A stretch of 64,000 nt of DNA, taken from the NCBI RefSeq assembly GCF_020382885.2, contig NC_058508.1, positions 7,246,055 to 7,310,054 of the forward strand, in the 5' to 3' direction. Source of the stretch: Scatophagus argus (taxonomy: Eukaryota > Chordata > Actinopteri > Scatophagidae). The notes beneath the pieces are model-generated. The model searched no databases. It worked only from the letters and a program-made list of their open reading frames with translations, and had not been told where the DNA came from. Below, one piece after another: positions 1 to 13,159 of the stretch; position 1 is the stretch's first letter, and the number at the start of each line of letters is the position of its first letter. Made by a program: the position numbers and the translations under genes.

Positions 1-3000
1 CTTGGTTTGCTTCCACCACCTCCAGAAGACATTTGCTTAAAATCACATGAAAAGTACAAGTTAGCCAATAATTATGTTGATTTGTATGAAATTATAGCTG
101 GACAATCTGACTGATACGAGCACAATACAGAGGATTAATATTTACAATATATGTCCGTGAGTCAAAAGCTCTGTAAATTACAAATTGTAAAAAATAAAAT
201 AAAATAAAATGAGAGAGAGCTTGTTATTGTCTGCTTCAAAGTGTGGGTTCATTACATCTACAAAAATAAGAACAGACAGAAAGGATTCTGGACAAGCTGT
301 TACAGGTCGGTCTACACGCCGGAGAAGCATGGTGTTGTTTCAATAAAATGATAAAAATGCTTTAAAAATTTCTTCTTACTCTATTGCCTTTCTGCTTGCT
401 TGAGTTTTGTTGCTGCTTATCATAATACTTTGCAGATATTTTCACAATCTCATCAGGCCTGATACCTGTAAACATAAACACACAAACAACACAGAAATAA
501 CGTCATCACTCACTTGAAGAGAAACGCTCCAGCTATTTCCTGCTTTGCACTTGGATTATTAAAGGAGGTTACTCATACACTGCCAGTAACAGTTACTTAC
601 TAACCAACTATGCTGGAACGAGTTTCACCACTTTGTTAGGATATTACTACAAGGGCTCAGGAACACTTTGTGAAACCATTGTGAAATGACTGCTGCTTTT
701 TTATATTTGCAATTTACACAGCATCCCAACAACAATGAATCTTTTTGCATTTAACAACTGAAAAAAAATAAATAAAATGAATAAAATGAGAAAAAAAACT
801 TTTTTTTTTGCCACTTGACAGAAGCAGAAGCACATTATCACTCATTTGGAGTCACATTTGAGTCCACCTAATGAATGTAAATCCAATATCCACTCTCCTT
901 TTAGCTCTGTTGTGGTTCCCCTCCTAAGGGAAATAACTGGCCTTGCTAAATAACCCAAAATGTTCACCAGCGAGCCGTTAACTGTCGACCGACCGAGCAG
1001 ATGGTGTACAGTGAGATTATCAGAGCTGAAAACAGCACAGACCAGTGAGAGTGAATCAAAACAATAAAAGCAATAACAATGAGCTAATGTTCCAGTGTGT
1101 AGGATTTAGGGGAATCATATTTCTGTTTTTGTTAATAGGGAGTCCTCTTCCTTGAAGACTGCCATGTTGTACCACTGCCCAGCATGGACAAATCCAACCT
1201 GGAGGCCAGTGCAGGTTCTCCTCCATGCTTAGAAAGGGAGGGGTGAGTGAAGGGGTGTTCAGTTGGCTGCAATCTGAACCCTCACCACTAGATGCCGCTA
1301 AATCCTACACATTGGTCCTTCAAAAGACATAAAGAAATCTCCGCAGAGCTGAGAGGAAAGACGAAGTACGAGCAACCCTTTCACATTACACTGTCATTTG
1401 GCCTTTTAATATGAAAATATTGATTAGTGTAGCTTAAACAGAAGTTAGAAGTTAAATGTGAATCAAATGTGTTTTCACCTAAGCCAGTTTTAAATGGCTG
1501 CCCATCTTGAGCCAGGGTCTGCTCCAAGGTTTCTGCCTTCTAGAAGGCAGGTTTTCTTTGTCACTGTCGCCAAGTGCTTGCTCAAGGGGAATGTTGGGTT
1601 CTCTATATTACAATTTAATTAAAGAGTTTGGTCTAGACCTGCTCTAATTGGGAAGTGTCATGAGATAAATTTTGTTGTGAATTGGCGCTATATAAATAAA
1701 CTGAATTGAATTGAATTAATACGCACCTCACATTTTGCCACCTTGCCATCACTCTGTCACTCTTCAATCACTCTTCAGTGTTTTAATCTTTTTACGCAAA
1801 TGAGAAAATTAAATTACAGTGCTTCATTCTACTATTTTTACTGTATGTGTCTGATATGCTGCACCTGTATCTTTCTGCACCCTCCAGGTTTTGAGCTCTA
1901 TGACGGAGTGAGCACAATTGCAGCTGTCCTTTCTCTGGCAGCCGTACCGGATAGCTTGGCGGCACAAATCCAAGTGGCACATGACGCTCAGAGGACGGAC
2001 CTTACTGTAGTTCACAGTGTAGCTCCTCACCACAAATGCCAAACACCTGATGTTTAAGACAGACAGACATATGCGGTAAAGAGTTAACATGTGAATGAAA
2101 TGAGCGAGGGTAAGTTGAGGTTTACACATGTTGACGCTCACTTATTGGCATCGAAGGCGTGGTGAGCGTCCGAGTTAGAGCAGACAGTATGATTGTCTCT
2201 GCTGCGCTTACTGATGATCCTAGGTTTATTGTCATAACATTCCTAGAGAGAAGAAAAGACAAAAATAGATGACAAAGAAACAAAAGCAACCATCAACAGA
2301 AACAAAAAGAAGAAAGAAAACAGAGAGAAAAAGAACAGTTATATTTGGAGATTAAGAGGATGACCGAGGATGACAAATGAATATCAATGAATCTATTATG
2401 ATAAATAACACACACACAAGAGACAGAGAGGCATATGAAGATCAGTGCTGTGTAACATGCATGCTTCATAAAACAGACACCAGTGTCCTGCTTAGGAGTG
2501 CAGCATTTTATTTAATACACAGTACAATGGGGGCCTGGAATTTGTAAACAAATGCTTGTATTTTCATAATTCAATAAATATTCAAGTACATAAATGATGA
2601 AGAAATTGGAACATAAATAATTACAAATTGTAACAACAATCACAATTTCATCTCTACATTCCCTTCATTCTGCATTTCTTCTTCTATGTATTTACAGATT
2701 TTTGTATCTGTATGTTAATGAGGTCTAGAAATATAGAAATGTAGATAAACAGAATCAAAACTGAAGTGCAGAAAAAACAGAAATAAATAAGTGGACTTTT
2801 GTAGAAATTCATAAATTACCTTTATTTCCTGATTAATAAAAAAAAATTACTTATGTATTATTTTCAGCTTTTATTTATTGCTTGTGTTTACTTAAAGACA
2901 AGCATTAGCAATAGTTCAATAACTGAACAACAGAACACAAAAGAGAATAATAAATTAATTAAAATGTTATATATTATAAATAATAAAAACAATCTCAATC

Positions 3001-6000
3001 AATAGACTGAAAAACAATGATTTGAAGCCATGGCTGTAATATACTAATAATAATAATATTAATGTAACCTGTACGACGGCACTGACCTGACAGAGGAATA
3101 TGAACTCGCCCTTGTGCTCCTGTAGAAGGCGTATGATGCTGTTCACGGGGTCCAGATTGACAGCTGCTGTTCCAAAAAGCAGGCTTCTGTCCAGCGTCCC
3201 CTTCCTCTCTTCTGTCCAAACGTCAATCTCCAGCTGGTTGTAGGCAAACGTGCACCTCTCTCCATACTTACACACGCCTCGATCCCCGGAGCTCAGCAGC
3301 TCTGACAAGGAAGAAAATACAGAAGTCATTCAGTCAAGCCCAGAGCTGTGCAGTATGTAAACACGGCCATGTTAATCCCTCTGTTTTATTTCAGGTTATC
3401 TTTAACTGTACTTTTCAGTTGCTAGTAAGTGACTGCTGTTAAAAGTGTATCTTAAATAAATTATACTGTGTACACAGGCATGTTTGACATATCAAAATGA
3501 TCAGGAAACAGTGTCCACTGTGTTGAGTCCTCCTTGAGTCCACGTCAAGTGATCAACTCCAATGTTATTGTTAAGATCTGACACAGGATGTAAGTGTTTC
3601 ATGCAAACATACACTAATTAGGTTGATTTGGATCATCCAGAGACACACACAAAATAAAAGACTCGATGTTGTAATGATACATGTACTACACAAATCAGTT
3701 TAACTACATTAACCAGCAATGATAAAAGTGAATCCATCTGATTTTGAGATCTTTACCCTTGCAAAGTACAAATGGCCCACGGAAGGAAGTCGATTTAGGA
3801 ATCGGTCGCACTCTGGTCCACTTCGAAGGCTGTCCTACCTTTCGCTTACATAACAGAATGTCTCGCTCACAGGGGTGGACCAGGTCTGGCTTGTGAACAA
3901 AAGTATATATTCCTTGACCTGAAAAAGAAAAAAAATATACAAAGATATTCAACACAACAGAAAAGGAGGAACAGATGTTCTGTTTTTGAATGTGGACATC
4001 TGTGAAGATCTAACAAACGGACATGTGCATGTGGAAGGACAAATTTTATCTCCATTGGGGTGTTTTGAATAGATTTTTGCTTTTTGATCCAGGCATTTTC
4101 GCTTGGCGAAGGCGTTTTGCCTTTTCAGAAAGGATGCAGAGGAATACAAGTTCCTCTCAAGGCATGCTCAAAACAGGAAATAGTTAGGGTCATGAATCAG
4201 CAACAGGATTGTTATGATTTCTTGCTACACTACAGTAAGTTTTAGAAAGGGCTGGACTGTTGGCATACCTGTCCGAGGGTAACAGGCAGAGCAGGCCTGC
4301 AGGAACTCATGGGTGGCGGACAGGGGATTTAACACTGCACCCTGCGCTTGGTTGTTCTGCTCCTTTGTAGCCACGATAAGAATAAGATTTCAGTTAACGC
4401 TAATAAAAAAAAAAAGACAAGAACAGAGCAGGTACCACAAGAGAAGGAGGAACAGGACAATCAGATTATCAGTCTTACTTTGTAGTTGTTCTTTGCAGGT
4501 TGCATTACAGGAGCTGCATTACTGTGAGAGCCTGTGGAACCTGAGAAGCAAAGAGAGAAAATAAATGAATAATTATGAGTTCCTGTAATGTGTGCACGCT
4601 TTGCAGTAAAAGTGTGAAATTCAAATCTGGTGTCTTATCTTGGTTTTTTTACATTCTCAATTCCCATTTTTTTGTGTATCAAAGATTTCTCGTGTAACTC
4701 AGCATGCTTTGTACACGGGCCATGACATGCTCAAAGTTGACAAGTTTTCTAATTTTCAGCTTTTTTTCCTGTGAAATAATGCAATCTACCACTTCTTCAG
4801 CTTTTAAAATCCTTGAAAGAAAACCATGTGAGAACAAAAACTATTTTTGTTTCATTTTGAGAAACCACAATGCAAAACAGGTTGGCAACCACATCTGTAT
4901 CAGAGCTGTCGAGTTAATTTCAGCATCTGTTCAGAAATAGAACAGGCCTCCTGCTTTGCTAATAATAAGTCACTAATAACTCATGATTACCAGTTGTGCT
5001 GAAATCGGAGAGCGAGTCCAGGCCTGTCCCCCCAATGTAGACCGCTGGCAAAGCTGACACAACACCTTCCATTGAGGGGAACGAGTCCAGGGCATCAAGG
5101 GAGTTTAGCGGGTTCACAGGGTTCACCCCAGGTTTAGAGACATGGCTACTGAGACCACCTGGATCAGCCACACATTCGAGGGGATCGAGCTCATCTAGCA
5201 AATCATCAAGGGACTTTTCCCCTGCAGCCAGTTCTTTTATGGACCCATTCTCAGCAGCAGCAGCAGTCGGACTCGTTTCCGAGAAGTCATCCAGGGAATC
5301 AAGGCCATCTAGAGCATCCCGTGCCACGGAGGTCAGTCCCAGGTTTGGAGCGCCACCTCCAAGTCCAGAGGTCGAGAGGTCATCCAGAGTATCCAGTGTA
5401 TTAGTTGTGGTGCTGCACCCACCTCCTGAAAAGAAGTCCAAGGCATTGAGTTGACTGACGGCTGAGTTGAAGAAGGCCGGGGGCAGCTGAGGTGTTGGAG
5501 GGGGGAGGACTGGAGGAACTGTGTGTGTGGACTTCCTGCTGGGGACTGAGAATACTGGCCCGATGTGTGGCTGGAAAACATGGAGGAGGAAACTTGAGTG
5601 AAGAATAATGGGGAAAAAAAGGAAAAAAACAAACAAAGAAATGACACAGAATATAAAAAAGTATGAACAAAGTGTCACAATGATTAGATGTGATGGTTTT
5701 GAAGGATGTTGTGAACAATAGCTGGGCGGCATCAACATGACTCATTTTTGACTCATATTATTAACTTAATACGAATATCTACAACTACATAAAAATGACA
5801 AATCACACATCCTCAAAGGTGCACTCATCAATATAACATAAACTATGGATCAAACAATGGAGGAGAACAAACAGCGTTGTGCCCACAAACAAAACAGGTT
5901 CAGGTTCTCTCAGTTCTGCAGCTACTGTGTTGGTTTTAACTTTCTAAGGAACAGATGACAGTATTGTTAAGGCAACTTGTTCAGGTGACCTCAGGGGGCC

Positions 6001-9000
6001 CAAATAAATACATGAATTAAATAATAATGAATTCAACTTTAAAGAAAATTTTTCGAGAAGATGCATCTTATGCATCTTTTCCCTTTTGGATACATTTTTT
6101 GCAATGAAAAAGGCAAACAAATGCACATGATCTGTTTCACGATGCCCACGTCTGGGTTTCATTTTCAGTCACCTGCGAAGTTCGGGCTGTTTGGTAGAGA
6201 AGCCGTTTCTAAAAATAGAGACAGATTTTGAAGCTTCCTACTCAGAAAACATTTCCACACGTGAACCGCATCACTTACTTTTAGAAGACGTAAAAAGGTG
6301 AAAAAGTGTCTTCTGAGCTATTCAAAGCAAGATTTAACTTTGATTTTAGTGCACTGAAATGAACGACTCTTAATCTTCCAGACCTTCCGGCATAGTAATC
6401 TTCTACAACCCAAGACACCTTCAGTCCACTATCACTGACAAAAGTCACTTCACTGGTCTGCAAGGGCACACAACCCAAGTTTTTACCTCAGCTGGCTCCT
6501 GCTCATTAGGAAAGCAGTCAAGCAGGCTGTCCAAGTCATCTCCCATCACCTCAGAGTCCTCCAAAGTGTCCACTGTGTCAGGAACTGTGGAGCACATAGT
6601 AGTTGTGGAGAAACAGGAGGACTGAAACACGCCGGGGAAGCTGACTGAAAGGAAGCAGGAGGGAATTTATTTAGATTTTAAAGAACTTTTTAAAAGAACT
6701 TAAACATTAAATCAGATGTTGGCTCCTGCACTCATACTGACATGTGCTTAATTTAACTAATGCACTCTTGTTAATAATGATATGCTATGACCATTTTAAA
6801 GCAGGAAAGCCTAACCGAGGTCAGGTGGTCGCCCTATTCCCTATAGGGGAACCCTATTAGCCTTGGCTAGGAATCTTCTATGCAACAAATCTGTTGCCGT
6901 CTTATTAAGCTGTTAGAGTATTTCTGGCATTGTTTCTGTCAAACAAACAAAAATAAATGAAAGTCAAGCATTCACACCTGGTTCAAGGCTATTCAGATGA
7001 CTCATACCATTTCCTAAGTGAGTACCTGGCACCTGGAATTAAGAAGGAAAGTAAACATTTCAAGTATAAACAAGCACAATTAAAATACATTTCTGAGATG
7101 AGGATTTGAGAATGTCTGCAGGGATGTGTAAACGCTCAACAAAAAATCATCAGTTCAACAGGAAAACATGCAAAATTTTGTGAAATCATTGAATCACTGT
7201 CAGCTCATAGTGTTTGTTAGAAAATGTGGTTCCATATTCTTTTCTTGTTTTTTGGTGCTGAACGTTAAAGAGATAATGTGAAACTTGCTTCGTTGGCTTC
7301 AGCCGTCATGTTTGCATTTGCGACGTCTCTCATGATGACTGTGTGATCCTGGACAGAGACAAGATGACAGAGCGGATACATGAAACACAGCCGTGTCTGC
7401 CTTAGAGTTTGGCAATATGACATTGCTTACTGTCAGATGATATAAATTAAGCAGTTGTCTGACATTTTACTTTATTAACAGTGCATGCTAGCTGCCAACT
7501 TCAGGAAATATTTAGTGGTATTTCTTTTAGAATACTTAACTTTACTTTTTCTGTAGATATGTTATATATTTACCTTATATTATCGGTAATTTATATATAT
7601 ATATATATATAAATTTCTGTAGCATATATGTGGAGTGAATGTACATGGCTGCTGCAGTTGGAAATTTCCCAGGCTGGGATAAATAAAGGGATATCCTCTA
7701 TTTATTACATCTATCTGATTATCTGTCTAAATCTTTCATTTAAAGGACATACAAATTTGATTTTTATGGAATGAATTTACTGGAGAGCAAAAATGATTGT
7801 TTTATCAAATTTACTATAAATGTCTTACATTTTTATGTATATGTCAATATCACTTATTTAAAATTATGTGTACTGTGAAGTAAGATTTTGTATTCCCACA
7901 CTCTGACTGCTTCCTATTTGACCACAACAAAGCTGGAGACTGAGAAAATCCTTTGACATTATTCACTTGTAGTCCCTCTGTGGACAAAACGGTAAACAGT
8001 GATCATTTTACTAACCTTTGTGCTGACATAGGGTTTTCGATTTTTTAGCCGAAGATGAATCGCCAGCTCCTGTGCGAGCTCATTCACCTGTTTGTCCTGT
8101 CAACAATTAAACAAAAAAAGAAAAATAAATATTCCACTGCACTAGCTATAAGTCTCTCTCTATACCTCTGTCTTTGAAAAGATGGACAAAAAACATTTCC
8201 ACGTGTTATCTTGCTTTTACTGTACTTATAACCAATGTTAAGCAGAGACCTTGTGAAATTGGACTAATTTGAGCATTTCTTCCACTTCAATCCACTCCAA
8301 GAGATAATCATCTTTTGTGTTTTTTACCAAAGAAACTGAGATAATGTCCTTCAGAGTGTCCTCATGACAACTAAACAAACTTTGACATAAAATGTGTCTA
8401 AAATGAAACAAGACAGAATGGCTGCAACCCTTCTAGCAGCTCTTTGGGGCAGTGCAGCTAAAGCTAACATGCTGATGTTTACATGGCAAACAGGGTAGAA
8501 ATGGTAGGACGTTGTTAGAATGGAAACATTTGCTAATAAGCACGAAACACGTGAACAATAGCGGGAGAAAATGCATTTTTTTGACCAGCAGGTGAGTCAA
8601 GATAAAACTCAGGGGATCACCAATTTCATTAGGATTCATCCTCAAAAGGACCATGAATGTCAGCACAAAATTTCATGGCAATGACAAGACATATTTTATC
8701 CTGGAACAAAAGTCGTGACAAACACTGCAATCCCTAAAGCTAGCGAGGTACAGTATACTGCATCTGTTCATTCTGGTTCTAAAAAAAGCCGGTGCACTTA
8801 ACATTAGGGAGAGACACAGTCTCCACTAACTGATTTTAAAGTGCAATCAATTTCAAACTTGTGTAAAGTTTGTCCTGTTTCCTTCCTTTACCAGACGAGA
8901 GATGAGCAGACAGTCCGTGGTGCAGTCGTAGGCCTCCCTGTACTTCCCCAGCTCCTTCAAACAGAGTGCCTTCCTGTACAGGGCCCTGCGGCTTTCCTTA

Positions 9001-11500
9001 CACACTTCCAGCGCTCTGTCGCAGTCCTTCACGCCTTCATCATATTGCCCCTGTGGAAAACAAGACAGATGAACATAAAGGACGTGATGAAAAAAGTTTC
9101 AAAGGAGAGGCAAGGAAAACATTCAACTTAAATTCTTTACTTTATATTAGCATTCAGATAAGCTAAAACACAATATCGGTATGCATAACGTTAAATATAA
9201 AGGCACAACCTCTTAAAAACCAATTATCAACTTAGCACAGTTTTGGTTGGTAAGCAGTTTTAGCACAGTCGACTGGTACTGATGATAAACACTTACATAA
9301 CTGTCTTTTTTATAAAGCGCTATCTTGCAGTGAATTATTATGTTCTGCTTGCTGCTTTGTACAGTAATATACTGTATTTCTCTAAAATTCACTCCTGAGT
9401 TCTAGTATGCAAAAAAATGGATCTTGTCACATTGATGAAGGCTGATGAAATGTCTCTCCCTTTCTTAAATCATTCATGTACTGTCTAAAGTATATGTTTT
9501 GTGAAATGGCTTGTTGGTGGAGGGAAGCCCCTGTACTTTTCTTTGTGGGTTTTCCACACAGCTGGTACGGCAGTTCAGATTGGAAAGGGTCGAATTATAC
9601 AACCAATCTGAAATGGAAAACTTGGCAAAAAGACACCACAAAAAATAAATAGATCAACGGATAGATGAATGAGGATTGGAAAATGAAAATGGAAGAACAG
9701 AACTTTCACTTTCAAACAGATAGATATGTCTTTTAATAGGAGGACTAACACCAGCATGTTTCACTGTGCTGATTTTGTTTGTTTACAGTGTTGCATAAAC
9801 CACAGTAAAACTGACCTTTATTTTCACTTGAGCTGATTTTTGCTATTAATAATCAATGTCATATAAATTACATATAATTAATGTACTGGCTGGCAGGTTA
9901 CTGGATATTCAAGATCAAAAGTTCAAGGAGGCTGAAAAGTTGCTTCAACCAGTAATTATTATGGGCTGGTCCACTTTTATATAAAGTCACAACTAACTGA
10001 CTCACGCACACATCGGGCTTGGAGGTGGAGAAGTTTTTGTCACAAGCGTCAGGTGCAGCCACAAGTATTTTTGCCGAACAGCTGCCTACATCTTCACAAG
10101 CAACTGTTTGATGTGCACCAATGCTCACTGAAACACATCTGTCACAAATCTACGTCATGACGTGCCATCTCACACTCGCACACTGCACAAAAAGCGTCTC
10201 ACCATACTGTGGTAGGCAGCGGCCCGGTTGACATACAGGCTCTCCAGCAAAGCCTCGGGTATGTGCAGATCCTCTGCGGCAGCGTAGCTTGAGACATTCA
10301 AGCCTTCACTGAACTCTCTGACTGCCTGCTCCCACTCACTGTCTCTGAACAAGGCATTGCCCTCCTCGAGCAGGTTGCACACTAACTGGGTCAGCAAGTC
10401 CTGAAAGGAGGAAAAGAAAGAAGGGAATAAGATGTTGCTGGTGTGTTCTAAAAGCTTTGGGCCATGTCATGACTAAAAGCTTTCATAACTCAGCCCAAAA
10501 GTTGTTGTTTGGTTGTTTATTTATTCAATTCATACCAGCTCTGTGCCGCTCAACCCTGTCATGTTTTTTTTTGTTTTTTTGTTAGTTGTATCAATGATTT
10601 GTGTCAATGATTTTACATTCTGGTTAGGGACAGAGTACAAATGGACAGTAAACATGATGGCTTCAAGTAAACCCACCTTTATGGTGGCACATGAGGAAAA
10701 GTCAGTAGGATTCATCCTCAGAGGACAGTAAGTGTCTGTACAAAATTTCATGGCAATCCATCAAATTGTTGAGACTCGTCAGTGCTGAACCTGCCTATGA
10801 AGCCATATTGCTTGTTCTGCTAAAATCAAGTGGCCATCTCTTTTCTTGCTGGGCTACAGTGGAGGAACAGTAACATAGAAGAGAGAATTTTGTACTAAAA
10901 GACTAACCTACATTTAAGAGTTGGCTAATTCAGAGTGCTGAAACCACACATTACATTTTGTTGAACTTTAAAATGCATTTTTGCACAGAGGTAGGACATC
11001 AGATTTTGTCCTCCATATTTTACACTGTAGGTACCTCACAGAGGGATCACTTTGGACATGGCATCATCATGGACATGATGAATGATTACAGTAACCATTA
11101 AGTTAACATCAACATCCACCTCCAAGATAAGAATGGCCAAGATAAGTGAACTGTGCTACTCCTTGAGTTTACAAGTGGTTGTAGATCATAAAATGCATGA
11201 AACCAACAGTGTAAGAGCGAAGAGACAGTGGAGACAAACATAACATTGTGTTTGTAATAACAGCTGGTACCTGGTAGCCTTGAGGATCTGGATAAGCCAA
11301 GGGGGACCTAGAACACAAGATGTAAACTTGCTTTAAGCTGTACTGAGATGGTTGGTTATCAAGGAAATGAGTCATTCAAGGCCATGGTTTCACTTAATGC
11401 CCAAGAACCCTTTGATAAAAAAAATAAAATAAACTTCTCACTGTATAAATGTCAGAGATTTAGTTATCTCGTCTTTGCGTTTCTGTCTGGCAGGGTCCAT
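1..11500 (-). CDS. zc3h7b: ZC3H7B (RoXaN)-like TPR and CCCH zinc-finger protein, 3' end beyond window
   Basis: Sixteen coding exons (about 755 residues) join in frame: 11442-11500 (start codon at 11500), 11271-11307, 10203-10400, 8892-9050, 8016-8096, 6978-7032, 6487-6644, 4991-5570, 4479-4540, 4269-4362, 3757-3918, 3087-3301, 2142-2242, 1865-2046, 380-465 and 1-35 (partial). The start MDPARQKRK aligns with human MERQKRK. Next come TPR helices (LLEEGNALFRDSEWEQAV; YDEGVKDCDRALEV), an Asp/Leu-rich region with LD-type motifs (LDALDSF, LDDLLDEL), a Cys-rich segment (ACSACYP), the CERDILL stretch and CCCH fingers. The second finger (CRQAIRYGC, then CNCAH) keeps all its ligands; the first does not. 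The human protein binds rotavirus NSP3 and eIF4G and acts in RNA metabolism. The remaining fingers lie before base 1. It is head-to-head with rangap1, as in mammals, which favours zc3h7b over the paralogue zc3h7a. The acceptor at 4362 is weak and that boundary is the least certain. Confidence 0.88.
1092..1315. mobile_element. MITE-like non-autonomous DNA element with terminal inverted repeats
   Basis: The first 17 bases (CCAGTGTGTAGGATTTA) and last 17 (TAAATCCTACACATTGG) are inverted copies with one mismatch. They bound about 224 bp of non-coding sequence inside a zc3h7b intron (466-1864). The interior, including GGAGGGGTGAGTG and TTCAGTTGGCTGCAATCTGAACC, resembles a high-copy teleost repeat I recognise from memory. 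I found no transposase. The family name is not assigned. Confidence 0.7.
1500..1718 (+). mobile_element. SINE-like / LINE-tail element with GAATT-repeat end
   Basis: The stretch contains CCACTGTCGCCAAGTGCTTGCTC-like sequence. It ends in TTGTGAATTGGCGCTATATAAATAAA followed by tandem GAATT units, the classic 3' tail of a widespread teleost retroposon. It lies in a zc3h7b intron and is not coding. The exact 5' limit is unclear. Confidence 0.65.
7590..7612. repeat. (AT)n microsatellite
   Basis: An alternating AT tract flanked by self-complementary AAATT/AATTT sequence, inside the 7033-8015 intron of zc3h7b. No other structure is evident in that intron. Confidence 0.8.
8431..8700 (+). repeat. Dispersed repeat, family A copy 1
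   Basis: The copy carries CAGGGGATCACCAATTTCATTAGG, then ATTCATCCTC and CCATGAATGTC, ending ACAAAATTTCATGGCAAT. The same block recurs at 10640-10790 and 29090-29500 in this window and is a high-copy teleost interspersed repeat from memory. It lies in the zc3h7b intron between 8097 and 8891. Confidence 0.6.
10640..10790 (+). repeat. Dispersed repeat, family A copy 2
   Basis: The shared block is TATGGTGGCACATGAGGAAAAGTC, TAGGATTCATCCTCAGAGGAC, then GTCTGTACAAAATTTCATGG and CAATCCATCAAATTGTTGAG. It has the same orientation as the copies at 8431 and 29090, and lies in the zc3h7b intron between 10401 and 11270. Confidence 0.65.
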
Positions 11501-11640
11501 CACTTGTTCACTGGGGAGAAGACAAAAAAGACCACAAACAGATGAGAAGCAACAAATGACTGATATTACACTAATATAAAGAAAAGTATTGGTATGAGGC
11601 TTTTCTTTCAAGGGCTGAGCTAGACCCCATACTTCCATTG

Positions 11641-12080
11641 AAGGGAAATCTTCATGCTTCTTTATGGTGGCACTACCAAGACATTTTGGACAATGCTAAG
11701 CCTCCAAACCCGCGGCAACAGCCTGGGGAAACCCCCATGCACCGCAGCATGACTGTGCCCCAGCAGACTAAGTAAGGTCCACAAAAACATGGCCTGATGA
11801 GTCTGGTGTGGAGGAACCCGACTGGCCCCGACCTCAAGCCCATCGAATACCACCGGGACGAACCGGAACGGAGGCCGCGAGCCAGGCTTAACAGTCCAGC
11901 ATCAATTCCCGACCCCACAAACACTCTACAGCATGAATGGGCAAAAACGCCCACAGGAACAGTCCAAAATCCCTCGGAAGGTCTTCACAGAAGAGCAGAA
12001 GCTGCCACGGCCGCTAAGGTGGACCACGTCCACACCAATGTCCATACACTTGGGTGTCCCAATACTTTTGTCCACATAGT
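11641..12080 (+). mobile_element. Degenerate Tc1-like transposon fragment (transposase 3' part)
   Basis: Remnant of the C-terminal half of a Tc1/mariner DDE transposase. Recognisable pieces in translation are KTWPDESGVE, DLKPIEYHRDE and HEWAKTPT, split by stops and frameshifts. The right end, TGTCCCAATACTTTTGTCCA, is the terminal inverted repeat of a common fish Tc1 family. The 5' half and left terminal repeat are missing, so the copy is dead. It lies upstream of the zc3h7b coding start, probably in its 5' leader intron. Confidence 0.8.
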
Positions 12081-12493
12081 ACGTGTTGACAATTATTGCC
12101 TAAGAAATATAGCTGGCATACGCCCACTTCCCCCAAAAGTAAAAAGGCAAGAAACAACCACCTATTTGTCACAGAGCCTGTGTAAATGGCCATTCACTGT
12201 TCATTATTTGCACATACTTCCAACTTGCAAGCCCCTGACCCTACAGGTTTCCTCTGCTGTCATGGCGCGACGGGTGCTAACTTCAGACACACCTACCTGA
12301 TAAAGTGAGGAAGTTCATTGAAGTAAAGTTTAAAAGCGTGTCATCTGTTGTCTGGGGCTGGTAAAAGTTTAGAAAAGTCCATCCAAATTATGATTAACAC
12401 CGAGCCGAGGAGGAAGACATTACGTCTGACTTCACAGTCTCCGCTTCAGTTTCGATTCCCCGCAGCTCCAGCCCATTCGTGAGCCAGCTGTAG

Positions 12494-12496
<3 letters not shown>

Positions 12497-12549
<53 letters not shown>

Positions 12550-12606
12550 ACTCTCTCTCTCTCACACACACACGCACTACCTCTCTCTCTCTCTCTCTCT
12601 CGCTCT
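12497..12606. repeat. (CT)n-rich compound microsatellite
   Basis: About 110 bp of CT repeats interrupted by CACTCA, ACACACACACACG and ACTAC. It is a long polypyrimidine tract and is likely length-variable. Confidence 0.9.
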
Positions 12607-13159
12607 CCTTTTTCTTCCTTGCGTTTTTGGCGTCTTGCAAAACCAATATTTTAGGTAGGTTGGCCACCTACCGCACAGGAGTATGTAGGACAGGCTCTGG
12701 TTTGGTCTGCGTCTGTGCGTCATTGTGTTCACCATCCTCTCTGTAAATACATGATCCCTCATGTGCAGGGGCCAGACAAAATTCTGCATTTCCTCTTCTA
12801 TGTACCAGTGAAAGTTTAAAGTTAAGACTTAAGAAGCTGGAACTACTTCACTGGTGGACTAGGTGCCACGGAAAACATCTTTATAAATCAATTGTAGACA
12901 AACATTCATTAATTGCTCAAATATTCAGGAATCTTCACTCAGTGCGGGTTTATTTGCAACAAACACGTACTCAAGTAAACACCGAACAATGTGGCACACA
13001 AAAGTAAAAACCTTTTTTTTTTTACATACAGGCATTTTGAGAAGTGCAGCCACTGGGCAGCTGGTAAGGCATGATTATATTTCTAATTTTCTAATTGTTC
13101 TGTCTCCTCTGCTCCATTCTGGATTCAAACAAGGTCTTGTCAGTCACTTTTACTGGTCT

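Noticed and set aside
7277-7350. Possible extra zc3h7b exon on the minus strand (DHTVIMRDVANANM)
   Set aside because: The acceptor looks fine, but the only donor (GTTTCA) leaves the wrong phase for the next exon at 6978-7032, and flanking exons already join in frame without it.
12577-12789. Minus-strand frame ending in ERERERER
   Set aside because: It is a translation of the CT-repeat tract.
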